From NCBI RefSeq assembly GCF_026619415.1, contig NZ_JAOVZR010000001.1:992001-1056000 (forward strand): a stretch of 64,000 nt of DNA, read 5' to 3'. This stretch comes from Hoeflea algicola. Lineage in GTDB: Bacteria; Pseudomonadota; Alphaproteobacteria; Rhizobiales; Rhizobiaceae. This document shows, one piece after another, positions 29,914-40,004 of the stretch. Every line of letters begins with the position of its first letter. The first letter of the stretch is position 1. The translations under genes and the position numbers were made by a program. Below the pieces are notes generated by a model. The model did not search any database. It was not told where the DNA came from and saw only the letters and a list, made by a program, of their open reading frames with translations.

Positions 29914-30089
29914 CTGGAACATATGATTTCCCATTTTTGCGGGTTTGAGGCAAATAATCCCTTGTGGCATGCCCGCACAGCGGCTGTTTTCTTGCAACAA
30001 GGCCCTTGAGGAGCCAGAACAGGCTGCTTAACCTTCGACCGCCCGGGTGATGCATATGTCTGGGTGACACACAAATGACAGGAATGACC

Positions 30090-31127
30090 ATGCCCCCGCT
30101 TGATTCTGTTCTCGACGCCATCGGCAACACCCCACTAATCCGGCTCAAAGCAGCCTCGGAAGCCACCGGTTGCACCATTCTGGGCAAGGCAGAATTCCTC
30201 AATCCGGGTCAATCGGTCAAGGACCGGGCGGCGCTGGAGATCATCCGCGACGCCGAATCAAAAGGCCTGCTGCGCCCCGGTGGCACTATTGTCGAGGGAA
30301 CTGCCGGCAATACCGGCATCGGACTGGCGCTGGTCGCGCGCGCACTCGGCTACAATACCGTCATCGTCATTCCTGAAACCCAGAGCCAGGAAAAGAAGGA
30401 TGCGCTGCGTCTGCTTGGCGCGGAACTGGTCGAGGTGCCCGCGGCACCCTACCGCAACCCCAACAATTATGTCCGCCTGTCCGGACGACTGGCCGAGCAG
30501 ATCGCCAAATCCGATCCCAACGGCGCGATCTGGGCCAATCAGTTCGACAATGTCGCCAACCGTCAGGCCCACGTCAAAACCACGGCGCCGGAAATCTGGA
30601 ACGACACAGCCGGCAAAGTCGATGGATTCATCTGCGCTGTCGGCTCCGGCGGCACGCTCGCCGGCGTTGCCGAAGGCCTGCGCGGCTTCTCATCCGATAT
30701 CAAGATCGGGCTTGCCGATCCCGATGGCGCGGCGCTGCACAGTTTCTATACAACAGGCGAGCTAAAATCCGCCGGCGGGTCGATCACCGAAGGTATCGGC
30801 CAGGGCCGGATTACCGCCAACCTGGAAGGCTTCAAGCCTGATTTTTCATACAATATTCACGATTCCGAAGCCATTCCGCTGGTCTTCGACCTGCTCGCAC
30901 AGGAAGGCCTCTGCCTCGGCGGTTCATCCGGCATCAACATCGCCGGCGCCATCCGCATGGCCCGCGACATGGGCCCAGGCCACACCATCGTCACCGTGCT
31001 CTGCGACTACGGCAACCGCTATCAATCGAAGCTGTTCAATCCGGAATTCCTGACCTCCAAGGATCTGCCGGTTCCCGAATGGATGACCCGCAAGAGCAAT
31101 TTCTCGATCCCCTTTATAAGTGAATGA
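30090..31127 (+). CDS. cysK: Cysteine synthase
   Basis: PLP-dependent O-acetylserine sulfhydrylase, 345 residues, forming cysteine from O-acetylserine and sulfide. The PLP lysine is in NPGQSVKDRAAL (about residue 40), the substrate loop in EGTAGNTGIGL, and the phosphate-binding glycines in VGSGGTLAGV. ATGs at 30075 and 30084 are alternatives; 30090 was chosen because AGGA lies six bases before it. The longer C-terminal region and YGNRYQSKLFNPEFL resemble a rhizobial subgroup, so a related beta-elimination or replacement activity is possible. Confidence 0.88.
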   Translation: MPPLDSVLDAIGNTPLIRLKAASEATGCTILGKAEFLNPGQSVKDRAALEIIRDAESKGLLRPGGTIVEGTAGNTGIGLALVARALGYNTVIVIPETQSQEKKDALRLLGAELVEVPAAPYRNPNNYVRLSGRLAEQIAKSDPNGAIWANQFDNVANRQAHVKTTAPEIWNDTAGKVDGFICAVGSGGTLAGVAEGLRGFSSDIKIGLADPDGAALHSFYTTGELKSAGGSITEGIGQGRITANLEGFKPDFSYNIHDSEAIPLVFDLLAQEGLCLGGSSGINIAGAIRMARDMGPGHTIVTVLCDYGNRYQSKLFNPEFLTSKDLPVPEWMTRKSNFSIPFISE

Positions 31128-31933
31128 CCCCCATGAAACCGCTTTTTCTTGAAGACGCCTATCTGTCCACAGCCGAAGCGGAGGTGGCCGGCATCCGCGA
31201 GGATGGCGGCATTGTGCTTGACCAGACCTGCTTTTACGCAACGTCAGGTGGTCAACCCGGAGACACCGGTTTTCTCGAGCGTGAAAGCGGCGACAAGATT
31301 GTCATCGCCGGTACCGTCACCGGCGAGACCAAGGCCGAGATCATCCATATCCCTGCGCCCGACCAGGCGGTGCCCGAGATCGGCGAGAAACTGGTGATGC
31401 ATATCGACTGGGATCGGCGCTACAAGCTGATGCAGATGCACACGGCCTGCCACCTGCTCTCGGTCATCTGCCCCTACCCGATCACCGGTGCTTCCGTCAG
31501 CGAGACCGACAGCCGCGTCGATTTCGACATGTCCGACACCATCGACAAGGCCGAGGTCACCACCAGATTGATGGAACTGGTCAACGCCAACCACCCGATC
31601 TTCATCCGCTGGATCGCCGAAGCTGATCTTGATGCCAACCCGACACTGATCAAGTCCAAGAACGTCCGGCCGCCGCGTGGCCAGGGCCAGATCCGGTTGG
31701 TTTGTATCGGCGAGGATTCCAGCATCGACAGCCAGCCCTGTGGCGGCACCCATGTTGGCGAAACCGCCGAAGTGGGCGAAATCCACATCGGCAAGATCGA
31801 GAAAAAGGGCAAGGAAAACCGGCGCTTCCGGATTCTGTTTCGGCCCGGCGCCTGCTTGACCGGTAGTCCGCAGCGCTGCAGTTCGGTGCCGGTAGATCGC
31901 TCCTTTTACACGTTCTTAACACCCGGAGCATAA
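31124..31933 (+). CDS. AlaX-type alanyl-tRNA editing protein, C-terminus frameshifted
   Basis: Homologue of the AlaRS editing domain that removes serine or glycine wrongly attached to tRNA-Ala. The zinc ligands are visible in MQMHTACHLLS and in SQPCGGTHVGETAEVG. It overlaps the cysK stop by four bases (ATGA). The last 30 or so residues, after ENRRFRILF, look random. In the next frame the sequence continues as GPAPA and stops at 31859, which fits the usual end of the family; the change lies at a TTT at 31838-31840. The deacylase core itself is complete. Confidence 0.85.
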   Translation: MTPMKPLFLEDAYLSTAEAEVAGIREDGGIVLDQTCFYATSGGQPGDTGFLERESGDKIVIAGTVTGETKAEIIHIPAPDQAVPEIGEKLVMHIDWDRRYKLMQMHTACHLLSVICPYPITGASVSETDSRVDFDMSDTIDKAEVTTRLMELVNANHPIFIRWIAEADLDANPTLIKSKNVRPPRGQGQIRLVCIGEDSSIDSQPCGGTHVGETAEVGEIHIGKIEKKGKENRRFRILFRPGACLTGSPQRCSSVPVDRSFYTFLTPGA

Positions 31934-32033
31934 CGGTTGGGTGTTGGTCAATGGCGGCGCGCGTTTTGCGATAGCCTTTGGCGGCACGCATGCATGCCAA
32001 CGAGGCATGCAGCAAACATTGCAGAGCGAGCTG

Positions 32034-32486
32034 ATGCCTTCCATTCAAGCCAGTGCCTATCCCGTCTCTGTATTGGTGCCCACCCTTGTGCCACCACGCA
32101 CGGACACCAACGCATCAACCAACAACAACACCAAGAGCACGACGGCGAAACTTGACGGGGTCACGTCCTCCGACGTCAGACTTACCGTATCTGATCGCGT
32201 CGGCGCATTTCTGGCGACAGAACAGACCGAGAAAAACGACGCAGGCCGCGCCAATCGCCCACCGCCACCACCACCCGGTGGCGGACCTCGCCCCGATGGC
32301 GCATCTGCTGGTGGAAGCCAGGCAGTGGACGAAAGCGAAACTGCACTGTTGTTACTGGAAACGGATGAGACTGAAACGGACGAAACCGAAGAAGACGATA
32401 GCGATTCGGTTGGGGACACGACATCACAGATCATCTCGATCCTGTTTGACGAAGCCCAGACCTATCAGCCCTCGTCGATTTACTGA
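32034..32486 (+). CDS. Low-complexity protein of unknown function
   Basis: A 150-residue frame starting at an ATG preceded by AGAGCGAG; the frame is open from 31941. Composition is striking: a Ser/Thr/Asn/Val-rich N-terminal part, a polyproline-glycine stretch (six prolines then GGG), an acidic Thr/Glu/Asp repeat (ETDETETDETEEDD), and a hydrophobic-aromatic tail (SQIISILFDEAQTYQPSSIY). No signal peptide is seen. I do not recognise a function; short proline-glycine proteins of this style occur in rhizobia. Coding status is likely but not certain. Confidence 0.5.
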   Translation: MPSIQASAYPVSVLVPTLVPPRTDTNASTNNNTKSTTAKLDGVTSSDVRLTVSDRVGAFLATEQTEKNDAGRANRPPPPPPGGGPRPDGASAGGSQAVDESETALLLLETDETETDETEEDDSDSVGDTTSQIISILFDEAQTYQPSSIY

Positions 32487-32640
32487 CACGGTCCGAGCCG
32501 AGCAAACCCGGTCCAGGTTCCGGAAAATCTCTTTTTGAAAGACGTTCCTCCGCATTGCCGCGCGCCACGCTCATCGCATACCATGCGCAGCGGCGCCCGC
32601 ATCCGCGCCCAACTGCCCGCCCGCAAATGAGGATCTGTCC

Positions 32641-33504
32641 ATGACTGCTGCCGCCGACACCAGCCCCTTAGTCGTTTCCTTCGATTGGCTTGAACAGCGC
32701 CTCGGCTCGCCCGGGCTCAAGATTGTCGACGCCTCCTGGTACCTGCCGGCACAAAACCGCGATCCCCGGGCCGAATTTGCAGCCAGCTGCATTCCGGGCG
32801 CGGTATTTTTCGATCAGGACGCGGTCGTCAAACCGGGTTCCAGCCTGCCGCACACCTTGCCCAGCACCGATGATTTCGCCCGCGCCGCAGCTTCGCTGGG
32901 GCTGTCACAGACCGATATCATCGTCGTCTATGACGGTCCGGGCATGTTCTCGGCGCCGCGGGTCTGGTGGATGCTGCGCATCTTCGGCGCTGACAATGTT
33001 TATGTGCTTGATGGCGGTTTCGATGCCTGGAAGACGGAAGAGCGACCAGTCGACACTGGCGCGCCTGCCTCGCCAGAGCCGGGCCAGTTTGTTGCGACAT
33101 TCAACGCGCAGGCAGTTGCGGGTTTTGACGCCATGCGTACGATCATCGACAACCAGTCGGTGCAGATCGCCGATGCCCGCGGTCCCGGCCGGTTCACCGG
33201 TGTGGAAGCCGAACCCCGCGCGGGCATGCGATCCGGTCACATGCCGGGCGCTCGCAATGTCCCGTTCACGATCCTGTCCAATGGTGGAAAGCTGAAGCCG
33301 CTCAGCGAGTTGCGCGAAATTCTTGAATCTACAGGTCTCGACCTAGACCAGCCGGTCGTCACCACCTGCGGATCGGGCGTTACCGCCGCCGTCATCACCC
33401 TGGCGCTGCAATCGGTCGGCCACCGCGACAACATGCTCTATGACGGATCCTGGTCCGAATGGGGCGGCCGCGACGACACCGCCATTGTCACGGGAGACGC
33501 GTGA
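32641..33504 (+). CDS. sseA: 3-mercaptopyruvate sulfurtransferase
   Basis: Two-domain rhodanese-type enzyme, 287 residues, transferring sulfur from 3-mercaptopyruvate to thiols or cyanide. The N-terminal domain (DASWYLPAQNRDPRAEF) lacks the cysteine and the C-terminal domain carries the active-site loop TCGSGVTAAV, the CG(S/T)G(V)T form typical of mercaptopyruvate rather than thiosulfate. The stop is one base from the start of the GNAT gene. Confidence 0.93.
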   Translation: MTAAADTSPLVVSFDWLEQRLGSPGLKIVDASWYLPAQNRDPRAEFAASCIPGAVFFDQDAVVKPGSSLPHTLPSTDDFARAAASLGLSQTDIIVVYDGPGMFSAPRVWWMLRIFGADNVYVLDGGFDAWKTEERPVDTGAPASPEPGQFVATFNAQAVAGFDAMRTIIDNQSVQIADARGPGRFTGVEAEPRAGMRSGHMPGARNVPFTILSNGGKLKPLSELREILESTGLDLDQPVVTTCGSGVTAAVITLALQSVGHRDNMLYDGSWSEWGGRDDTAIVTGDA

Positions 33505-33505
33505 G

Positions 33506-34076
33506 ATGGCAAAAGCCGCCAAACCGCGTTCGCTCAAGGCCACAGTCACCCATCTTGAAATGACCAGACGACCGCGCATCACGCAACCGCTGCCGGTCAA
33601 TCTGCACGCCACCTTGATACGGGCGACCGACATTCCACTGCATTTTTATCGCTACCTGCACTGGCAGGTCGGCCGTGAATGGCATTGGGTCACCCGTCTG
33701 CGGATGAACAACGAGAAGCTGAGCAAGATCGTCCACGCCAAGACCACCCGAATCTACGTGCTCAGCCTTGATGGCGCGCCCGCCGGATTCTTTGAGTTGT
33801 CGGATGTTTTTGATCTCGACCGTGGAACTGGTCTATTTCGGGTTGATGGACCACGTCCGCCGGCGCGGACTGGGCGAGTGGATGTTGGGACAGGCCCTAT
33901 TAACCGCCTGGTCGTCCACCCCTGCACGGGTGATCGTGTCGACCAACACGCTCGATCATCCCGCCGCCTTGCCGCTTTATCAGAAGATGGGATTCGAGCC
34001 CGTGAGCCAGAACCAGGCGATTGTTCGCCCGCTCTCCGATGATGAAATCCTGACGCTCGTAAAAGCCGAAATATAA
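33506..34076 (+). pseudogene. GNAT-family N-acetyltransferase, frameshifted
   Basis: A GNAT acetyltransferase of about 190 residues split over two frames. The first frame runs from 33506 through VHAKTTRIYVLSLDGAPAGFFELSD; the second picks up at TVELVYFGLMDHVRRRGLGEW and ends at 34076 with NTLDHPAALPLYQKMGFEPV. The acetyl-CoA loop is the RRRGLG. Taking one T from the T5 run at 33807-33811 restores a single frame. The start follows the sseA stop by one base, so both are likely on one transcript. Substrate unknown. Confidence 0.8.
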
Positions 34077-34093
34077 CAATCCTGCATGCTAGG

Positions 34094-34118
34094 CCGCCGG
34101 CGGAACAACCACCGGCGG
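34094..34118. terminator. GC hairpin between convergent GNAT and ald
   Basis: Seven-base arms (CCGCCGG and CCGGCGG) with an 11-base loop lie in the 64-base gap between two convergent genes. There is no T tract, so termination is only suggested by position. Confidence 0.35.
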
Positions 34119-34140
34119 GGTAAGCTCTGCGGCCAGTCGC

Positions 34141-35259
<1,119 letters not shown>

Positions 35260-35389
35260 TGACGTCTCCTCCGGGAGATTGACCGGCAAATTTGCGCCGG
35301 CAGAAGTTTCAATGCAGCCTATTGAATCATTTCCCGCCCGAGATGTCCTTGCAAGCTGGACTTGATCGAACCGCCCCATTCGAATATTA

Positions 35390-35405
35390 TTGCGTACAAT
35401 TGCAA
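35390..35405. promoter_or_regulatory. Possible Lrp-type operator between ald and its regulator
   Basis: TTGCGTACAATTGCAA has inverted TTGC and GCAA ends and sits in the AT-rich part of the divergent gap, 20 bases before the regulator start. Lrp/AsnC proteins bind such short, loosely conserved palindromes. Single site, so weak support. Confidence 0.3.
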
Positions 35406-35425
35406 GAAAATCGGACATTCTCCGA

Positions 35426-35890
35426 ATGAGTGACCTAGACACCATTGATATCGCTATCTTGAGTACACTTCAAACAGAGGGTCGTATCTCCAATGCGGCG
35501 CTCGCCGAACGTGTCGGCCTGTCGGCATCCGCCTGTTCACGGCGACTCGACATTCTCGAAAGAACTGGTGTCATTAACGGCTACCATGCCCGCGTGTCGC
35601 ACAAGGCACTTGATTACCGGATGATCGCCATCGTCCATATTTCACTGTCGGGGCAATTCGCCAAGACTCTGGCCGAGTTTGAATCGGCGGTGAAGCGCTG
35701 TCCCAATGTTCTGGTCTGCTACCTGATGAGCGGCGAATATGATTATGTGCTTCGGATCGCGGCGCGAGATCTTGAAGATTATGAACGGATCCACCGCGAC
35801 TGGCTTTCAGCCCTGCCCCACGTCGTCAAGATCAATTCCAGCTTTGCCCTGCGCGAGGTCATCGATCGCCCGAATGTCGGCCTCAGTTGA
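35426..35890 (+). CDS. Lrp/AsnC family transcriptional regulator
   Basis: A 154-residue regulator with an N-terminal helix-turn-helix (LDTIDIAILSTLQTEGRISN...GLSASACSRRLDILE) and a C-terminal ligand-binding RAM domain (CYLMSGEYDYVLRIAARDLEDYE). It is divergent from ald, the arrangement known for AldR-type activators that respond to alanine. Start at 35426 gives the standard N-terminus. Confidence 0.88.
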   Translation: MSDLDTIDIAILSTLQTEGRISNAALAERVGLSASACSRRLDILERTGVINGYHARVSHKALDYRMIAIVHISLSGQFAKTLAEFESAVKRCPNVLVCYLMSGEYDYVLRIAARDLEDYERIHRDWLSALPHVVKINSSFALREVIDRPNVGLS

Positions 35891-36080
35891 ATTGGTGCGA
35901 AAGACTCCGACCCAATCGCCAAGCGCGCCATTGCAATCGCAGCAATCGCATTGGCTTGGATATTCGTCTGACACGGACAGATCGACCGCCGCATGGATCA
36001 GCGGTCGACCATTATCCAATCGCGATATCTGGCGTCCCACACTCATATCTGAAAACGCGGCAGCACCAACGCCCGTGTGC

Positions 36081-36446
36081 TTACATCCAGTAAGGCGGCT
36101 GACCGTAATGGGCGTAGAGCCGTTCCTGGGTGGACTGTGACCAGTCATAGTCGGAATCGCGGTTATACTTCGGCGCGCCTTCGACCTGTTCCTTGGTGAT
36201 ATCTGCGCGATATCCGCCAAGCTTCTCGTCATAGCGCAGCTTCTCCCACGGCAGTGGGTAATGATCGTCGCCGATGCCAAAGAAGCCACCGAAGCTGAGT
36301 ACGGCATAGGACACTTTGCCGTCGAGCTTTCCAATCATGACTTTCTCGATCGAGCCAATATGCTCTCCGGTGCGATCATAAACTTCGGTTCCGGCAACCT
36401 TGTCGCTGCCGATCAGGGAGACATTTTCCTTGGTGATGCTCGTCAT
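36081..36446 (-). CDS. PRC-barrel domain protein
   Basis: A 121-residue protein with a PRC-barrel fold (LIGSDKVAGTEVYDRTGEHI, GKVSYAVLSFGGFFGIGDDH, PLPWEKLRYD). Such cytoplasmic proteins are common in rhizobia and often stress-induced; function is not established. AAAGGA lies before the ATG at 36446; an open frame continues 44 codons upstream. No close neighbour on the same strand. Confidence 0.8.
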   Translation of the reverse strand: MTSITKENVSLIGSDKVAGTEVYDRTGEHIGSIEKVMIGKLDGKVSYAVLSFGGFFGIGDDHYPLPWEKLRYDEKLGGYRADITKEQVEGAPKYNRDSDYDWSQSTQERLYAHYGQPPYWM

Positions 36447-36675
36447 CTCGTAATCCTTTCGGTTGGGAGACGCCGGACGGCGCTCTGTCTGGAATACTTT
36501 GGATCGGCATTTCCGACTGGCCGGGGCCAGCGAGGAAAGCCGTGCCTGAACAACGCTTTCGACTCGCGCCCGTTCCAAATTCTATTGAGATTTTTTCGCG
36601 GCGAGCGCACCCCGTTATTGCCGCAATTCGGGGCTGATCGTGCTGCACCACAACTGCGATTCCTGTATGCAGAAA

Positions 36676-36795
36676 TCAGCTCGAAATCGGCTCGCCGCCA
36701 TTAGGATGCAGTACCTTCCCGGTGATATAGCTTGAATCTGCACAGGCCAGAAACAGGTAGCAAGGAGCCACCTCATTGGGTTGACCGGCCGGCCA
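36676..36795 (-). pseudogene. C-terminal remnant of an SDR oxidoreductase
   Basis: About 36 codons ending in TGA read GQPNEVAPCYLFLACADSSY and then ITGKVLHPNGGEPISS, which is the C-terminal end of glucose-dehydrogenase-like SDRs. No upstream part of the gene is present, no start codon is suitable, and the frame is lost above about 36795. It is a truncated leftover in the 520-base gap between the PRC-barrel and HlyU-like genes. Confidence 0.65.
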
Positions 36796-36853
36796 AGCGC
36801 GGAGAGACAGCCCACTCCGAGCTCCGGGCGCATCAGGAGAGAGGTTTGACAGC

Positions 36854-36928
36854 ATGAGCGAGAAAGAACTCGACGAGATGGCCTCAACTTCGCGAAAGCA
36901 TCTGGCTGAGCACGCGACCGAAGACTAG
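36854..36928 (+). CDS. Possible 24-residue peptide
   Basis: A short frame (MSEKELDEMASTSRKHLAEH and four more residues) preceded by AGGAGAGAGG. It is charged and probably helical. It could be a real small protein or the end of a lost gene beside the SDR remnant; the rest of this gap holds nothing I recognise. Confidence 0.25.
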   Translation: MSEKELDEMASTSRKHLAEHATED

Positions 36929-36967
36929 CGCCATCGGTTTTCAGGTGTTGTTGGAATTTGCCACTAG

Positions 36968-37264
36968 TTACGGAAACAACGCCGCACCCTGCTCGTCGAT
37001 GATTTGGCGTGCCTTGCGGATCGTGATCGGCAGCACATCATCGCGGCTGGAAAAAACATCGGCGCGCACGAATTTGTATTCCCGTTCCGCCTCTCCCTCA
37101 CCCATGACGATGCGGCCGGCAAGGCGCCATTGGCCGCCCTCGGCCATCGGTTCGGCATAGATCCGGAAATCCTTGTAGATCTCGGGCTCGTTGGCGGCCT
37201 CCGGTGTGGCCGGCGCAGAACTGCTGCCAAACATGTTGCGGATGCTGTCAAGAATTCCGGCCAT
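36968..37264 (-). CDS. HlyU family protein
   Basis: A 98-residue protein with the HlyU-like pattern: MAGILDSIRNMFG start, then YKDFRIYAEPMAEGGQWRLA, RADVFSSRDD and ITIRKARQIIDEQG. HlyU members are named after a Vibrio haemolysin regulator, but this domain type in alphaproteobacteria has no proven DNA-binding role. It is single and convergent with nothing close. Confidence 0.75.
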   Translation of the reverse strand: MAGILDSIRNMFGSSSAPATPEAANEPEIYKDFRIYAEPMAEGGQWRLAGRIVMGEGEAEREYKFVRADVFSSRDDVLPITIRKARQIIDEQGAALFP

Positions 37265-37487
37265 CTCAAACTCCTCGTACTGGTTCTGCCTTGCCGCGGA
37301 CGCAGCCCGCTACACCGCTTGCCGTCACGTCTGTGCTTATTCGGTTGCGCAACTGTCATGTCGGGATCACACTCCCCGACTATGCCCTCTCGGCGAAGCC
37401 GCCGAAACGGATGTCATGTTGACGCGCCTCAATGCACCACGCGGGTGACACGGCACCCTTTCTAGATCAAAGGTGAGGAGAAAGTCC

Positions 37488-39479
37488 ATGAAAGACCAAC
37501 GTATTCTCGACATGCTGCACCCGATATCTCGGCGCTCGCTGCTCAGCGGCATTGCCGCCACCAGCGCACTTGTCATGGTTCACCCGTTCACCGCGCGGGC
37601 GGCTGCCAACCAGGCTCATTTGCGCATCATGGAAACCACCGACCTGCATGTTCACGTATTCCCCTATGATTATTATGGCGACAAGCCCAACGACACGATG
37701 GGGCTGGCCCGCACGGCGTCAATCATTGATCAGATGCGTGCCGAAGCGCGCAATTCGATCCTGATCGACAATGGCGATTTTCTGCAGGGTAACCCGATGG
37801 GCGATTATGTTGCCTACGAACGCGGTATGAAGGATGGTGACCTGCACCCGATCATCGCCGCCATGAATGTGCTGGGCTATGATTGCGGCACGCTGGGCAA
37901 CCACGAGTTCAATTATGGCCTTGACTACATGTTCAAGGTCATGGCTGGCGCCAATTTCCCGATGGTCTGCGCCAACGTCACCAAGGGGGTGCTTGCCGCC
38001 AATCCGCTCGACGATGACCTGTTCCTAAAACCCTACATCATCCTCGACCGCACCATCACCGATGGCACCGGCGCCGAGCATCCGATCAGGATCGGCTTGA
38101 TCGGCTTCGTGCCGCCGCAGATCATGACCTGGGATGCGCGTCACCTGACCGGCAAGGCTGCCACGCGCGATATCGTCAAGACCGCGGAAGCCTGGGTGCC
38201 GCAAATGCGCGAAGAAGGTGCCGACCTGGTCATCGCCCTGTCGCATTCGGGCATGGGCCAGCAGGTCTGGGCCGAAAACCTCGAAAATGCCGCCATTCCG
38301 CTGGCTGCCGTTGACGGCATCGACGCCATTGTCACCGGCCACAGCCATCTCGATTTCCCCGGCCCGAAATTTGCCGACATGGCTGGTGTCGACAATGCCA
38401 AGGGCGCCATCTCCGGCAAGCCCGGTGTCATGGGCGGGTTCTGGGGCTCGCATCTGGGCCTGATCGACCTGATGCTGGAACGCGACGGGACTTCCTGGAA
38501 GGTGACGGGCCACAGTTCCGAAGCCCGGCCGATCTATGAACGGGTGGACCGAAAGGTCGTAGCGCTAGTGCCCGACAAATCCGAAGTTCTTGCCGCTGCC
38601 CAGGCCGACCATGATGCGACGCTCGCCTATGTGCGCACCGCGGTGGGCAAGACATCGGCGCCGCTGCATTCCTATTTCGCACTGGTCGCCGATGACCCGT
38701 CGGTGCAGATCGTCAGCCAGGCGCAGACCTGGTACATCACCGACATGCTGTCGCAGACCGAATGGAAGGATCTGCCTGTGCTTTCGGCTGCCGCACCCTT
38801 CAAGGCAGGCGGACGCGGTGGCGCTGACTACTACACCGACGTTCCCGCCGGTGATATTGCGATCAAAAATGTGGCCGACCTCTATCTCTACCCCAACACG
38901 GTGCAGGCCGTGGTCATCAACGGCGCACAGGTCAAAGACTGGCTTGAAATGTCAGCAGGCATCTTCAACCAGATCGAGGCAGGGACGCAGGACGCCGAAC
39001 TAATTAATGGCGATTTCCCGTCCTACAATTTCGATGTCATCGACGGCGTCACCTATCAGGTCGATCTCACCCAGCCACCCAAATATTCCTCCAAGGGCGA
39101 CCTGCTCAACCCCGACGCCAACCGGATTCAAAATCTTAGCTACAATGGACAGGCCATTGACCTGGAACAGAAATTCGTGGTCGCCACCAACAACTACCGC
39201 GGTGGCGGTGGTGGCAATTTCCCCGAAATCGGTCCCGACAAGGTGGTCTTCCAGGCTCCCGACACCAACCGCGATGTGATTGTGCGCTTTATTGTCGAGC
39301 AAGGCACGATCAACCCGTCGGCGGACGGCAACTGGCGCTTTGCGCCGGTCAAGGACACCACCGTGCTGTTTTCCACCGGGCCCAGGGGCAAGGAGTTCGT
39401 CAACGACATCAAGGGGGTGTCAATCGAACCGGCAGGCGAAGGCACCGACGGCTTCGCGCTTTACCGCATCAAGCTTTAA
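37488..39479 (+). CDS. cpdB: Periplasmic 2',3'-cyclic-nucleotide 2'-phosphodiesterase/3'-nucleotidase
   Basis: A 663-residue secreted enzyme that takes phosphate and nucleosides from extracellular nucleotides. A Tat-type leader is visible (SRRSLLSGIAATSAL at residues 14-28, cleavage near ARA). The metallophosphatase part shows TTDLHVHVFPYDYYG, DNGDFLQGNPMGD, LGNHEFNYG and GHSHLDFPG; the C-terminal half is the 5'-nucleotidase substrate domain with NNYRGGGGGNFPE. GAGGAG lies ahead of the ATG at 37488; a five-codon extension is possible. A terminator follows 20 bases after the stop. Confidence 0.93.
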   Translation: MKDQRILDMLHPISRRSLLSGIAATSALVMVHPFTARAAANQAHLRIMETTDLHVHVFPYDYYGDKPNDTMGLARTASIIDQMRAEARNSILIDNGDFLQGNPMGDYVAYERGMKDGDLHPIIAAMNVLGYDCGTLGNHEFNYGLDYMFKVMAGANFPMVCANVTKGVLAANPLDDDLFLKPYIILDRTITDGTGAEHPIRIGLIGFVPPQIMTWDARHLTGKAATRDIVKTAEAWVPQMREEGADLVIALSHSGMGQQVWAENLENAAIPLAAVDGIDAIVTGHSHLDFPGPKFADMAGVDNAKGAISGKPGVMGGFWGSHLGLIDLMLERDGTSWKVTGHSSEARPIYERVDRKVVALVPDKSEVLAAAQADHDATLAYVRTAVGKTSAPLHSYFALVADDPSVQIVSQAQTWYITDMLSQTEWKDLPVLSAAAPFKAGGRGGADYYTDVPAGDIAIKNVADLYLYPNTVQAVVINGAQVKDWLEMSAGIFNQIEAGTQDAELINGDFPSYNFDVIDGVTYQVDLTQPPKYSSKGDLLNPDANRIQNLSYNGQAIDLEQKFVVATNNYRGGGGGNFPEIGPDKVVFQAPDTNRDVIVRFIVEQGTINPSADGNWRFAPVKDTTVLFSTGPRGKEFVNDIKGVSIEPAGEGTDGFALYRIKL

Positions 39480-39498
39480 GCCACACAGATAAAGCAGG

Positions 39499-39526
39499 CT
39501 CCCGACGCAACACGCGCCGGGAGTTT
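39499..39526 (+). terminator. Terminator of cpdB
   Basis: A hairpin with CTCCCG and CGGGAG outer arms plus an inner CGC/GCG pair set and an AACAC loop, followed by TTT. It lies 20 bases after the cpdB stop. Confidence 0.65.
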
Positions 39527-39689
39527 CCAGACAAAATTTAAAACTCCGCCCAAACCACTTAGTTTGACCGGTAAATACGCTGCAACACCCTCACTATTTA
39601 CAAGCAACATCTTGGGGAAAAACTTTAGGCCTTTAGTTATTGGCATCTGCGATATTTGACGCATGCTGAACTATTGGAGGCAAACGGAC

Positions 39690-40004
39690 ATGAAGGGTTT
39701 TGTTGGTCGCGCGGCGCGCCGCGATAAAACACGAATGCGCGCGACAATCGACTACAAGGGGCGCGAAACCCCTGGCGCAGTACTTGATCTGTCCAAGCGC
39801 GGAGCCTGCCTCTATCTCTCCACCGACATCCCGGTCGCGTTTGGAAGCACGATCACTTTCAACACACATGAAATGGGCCATCTGACAGGTGTGGTGCGCT
39901 GGGCCCGCCAGTCCCGCGTAGGTATAGAACTGGACACATCATCCAACACCGAAGCCAAGGTGGAGAGCTACTTCAAGCGGAACAGGAACGGCGATACGGA
40001 CTGA
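39690..40004 (+). CDS. PilZ domain protein, first of two
   Basis: A 104-residue single PilZ domain, a receptor for cyclic di-GMP. Both binding motifs are intact: RxxxR in RDKTR and DxSxxG in DLSKRG. GGAGG precedes the ATG at 39690. A close paralogue lies 215 bases downstream with the same MKGFxGRA start. Likely a motility or polysaccharide effector; partner unknown. Confidence 0.85.
   Translation: MKGFVGRAARRDKTRMRATIDYKGRETPGAVLDLSKRGACLYLSTDIPVAFGSTITFNTHEMGHLTGVVRWARQSRVGIELDTSSNTEAKVESYFKRNRNGDTD

Noticed and set aside
29801..30074. A hidden or degraded rpoE gene upstream of the chrR-like gene
   Set aside because: Translating the gap in all frames gave nothing like sigma regions 2 or 4.
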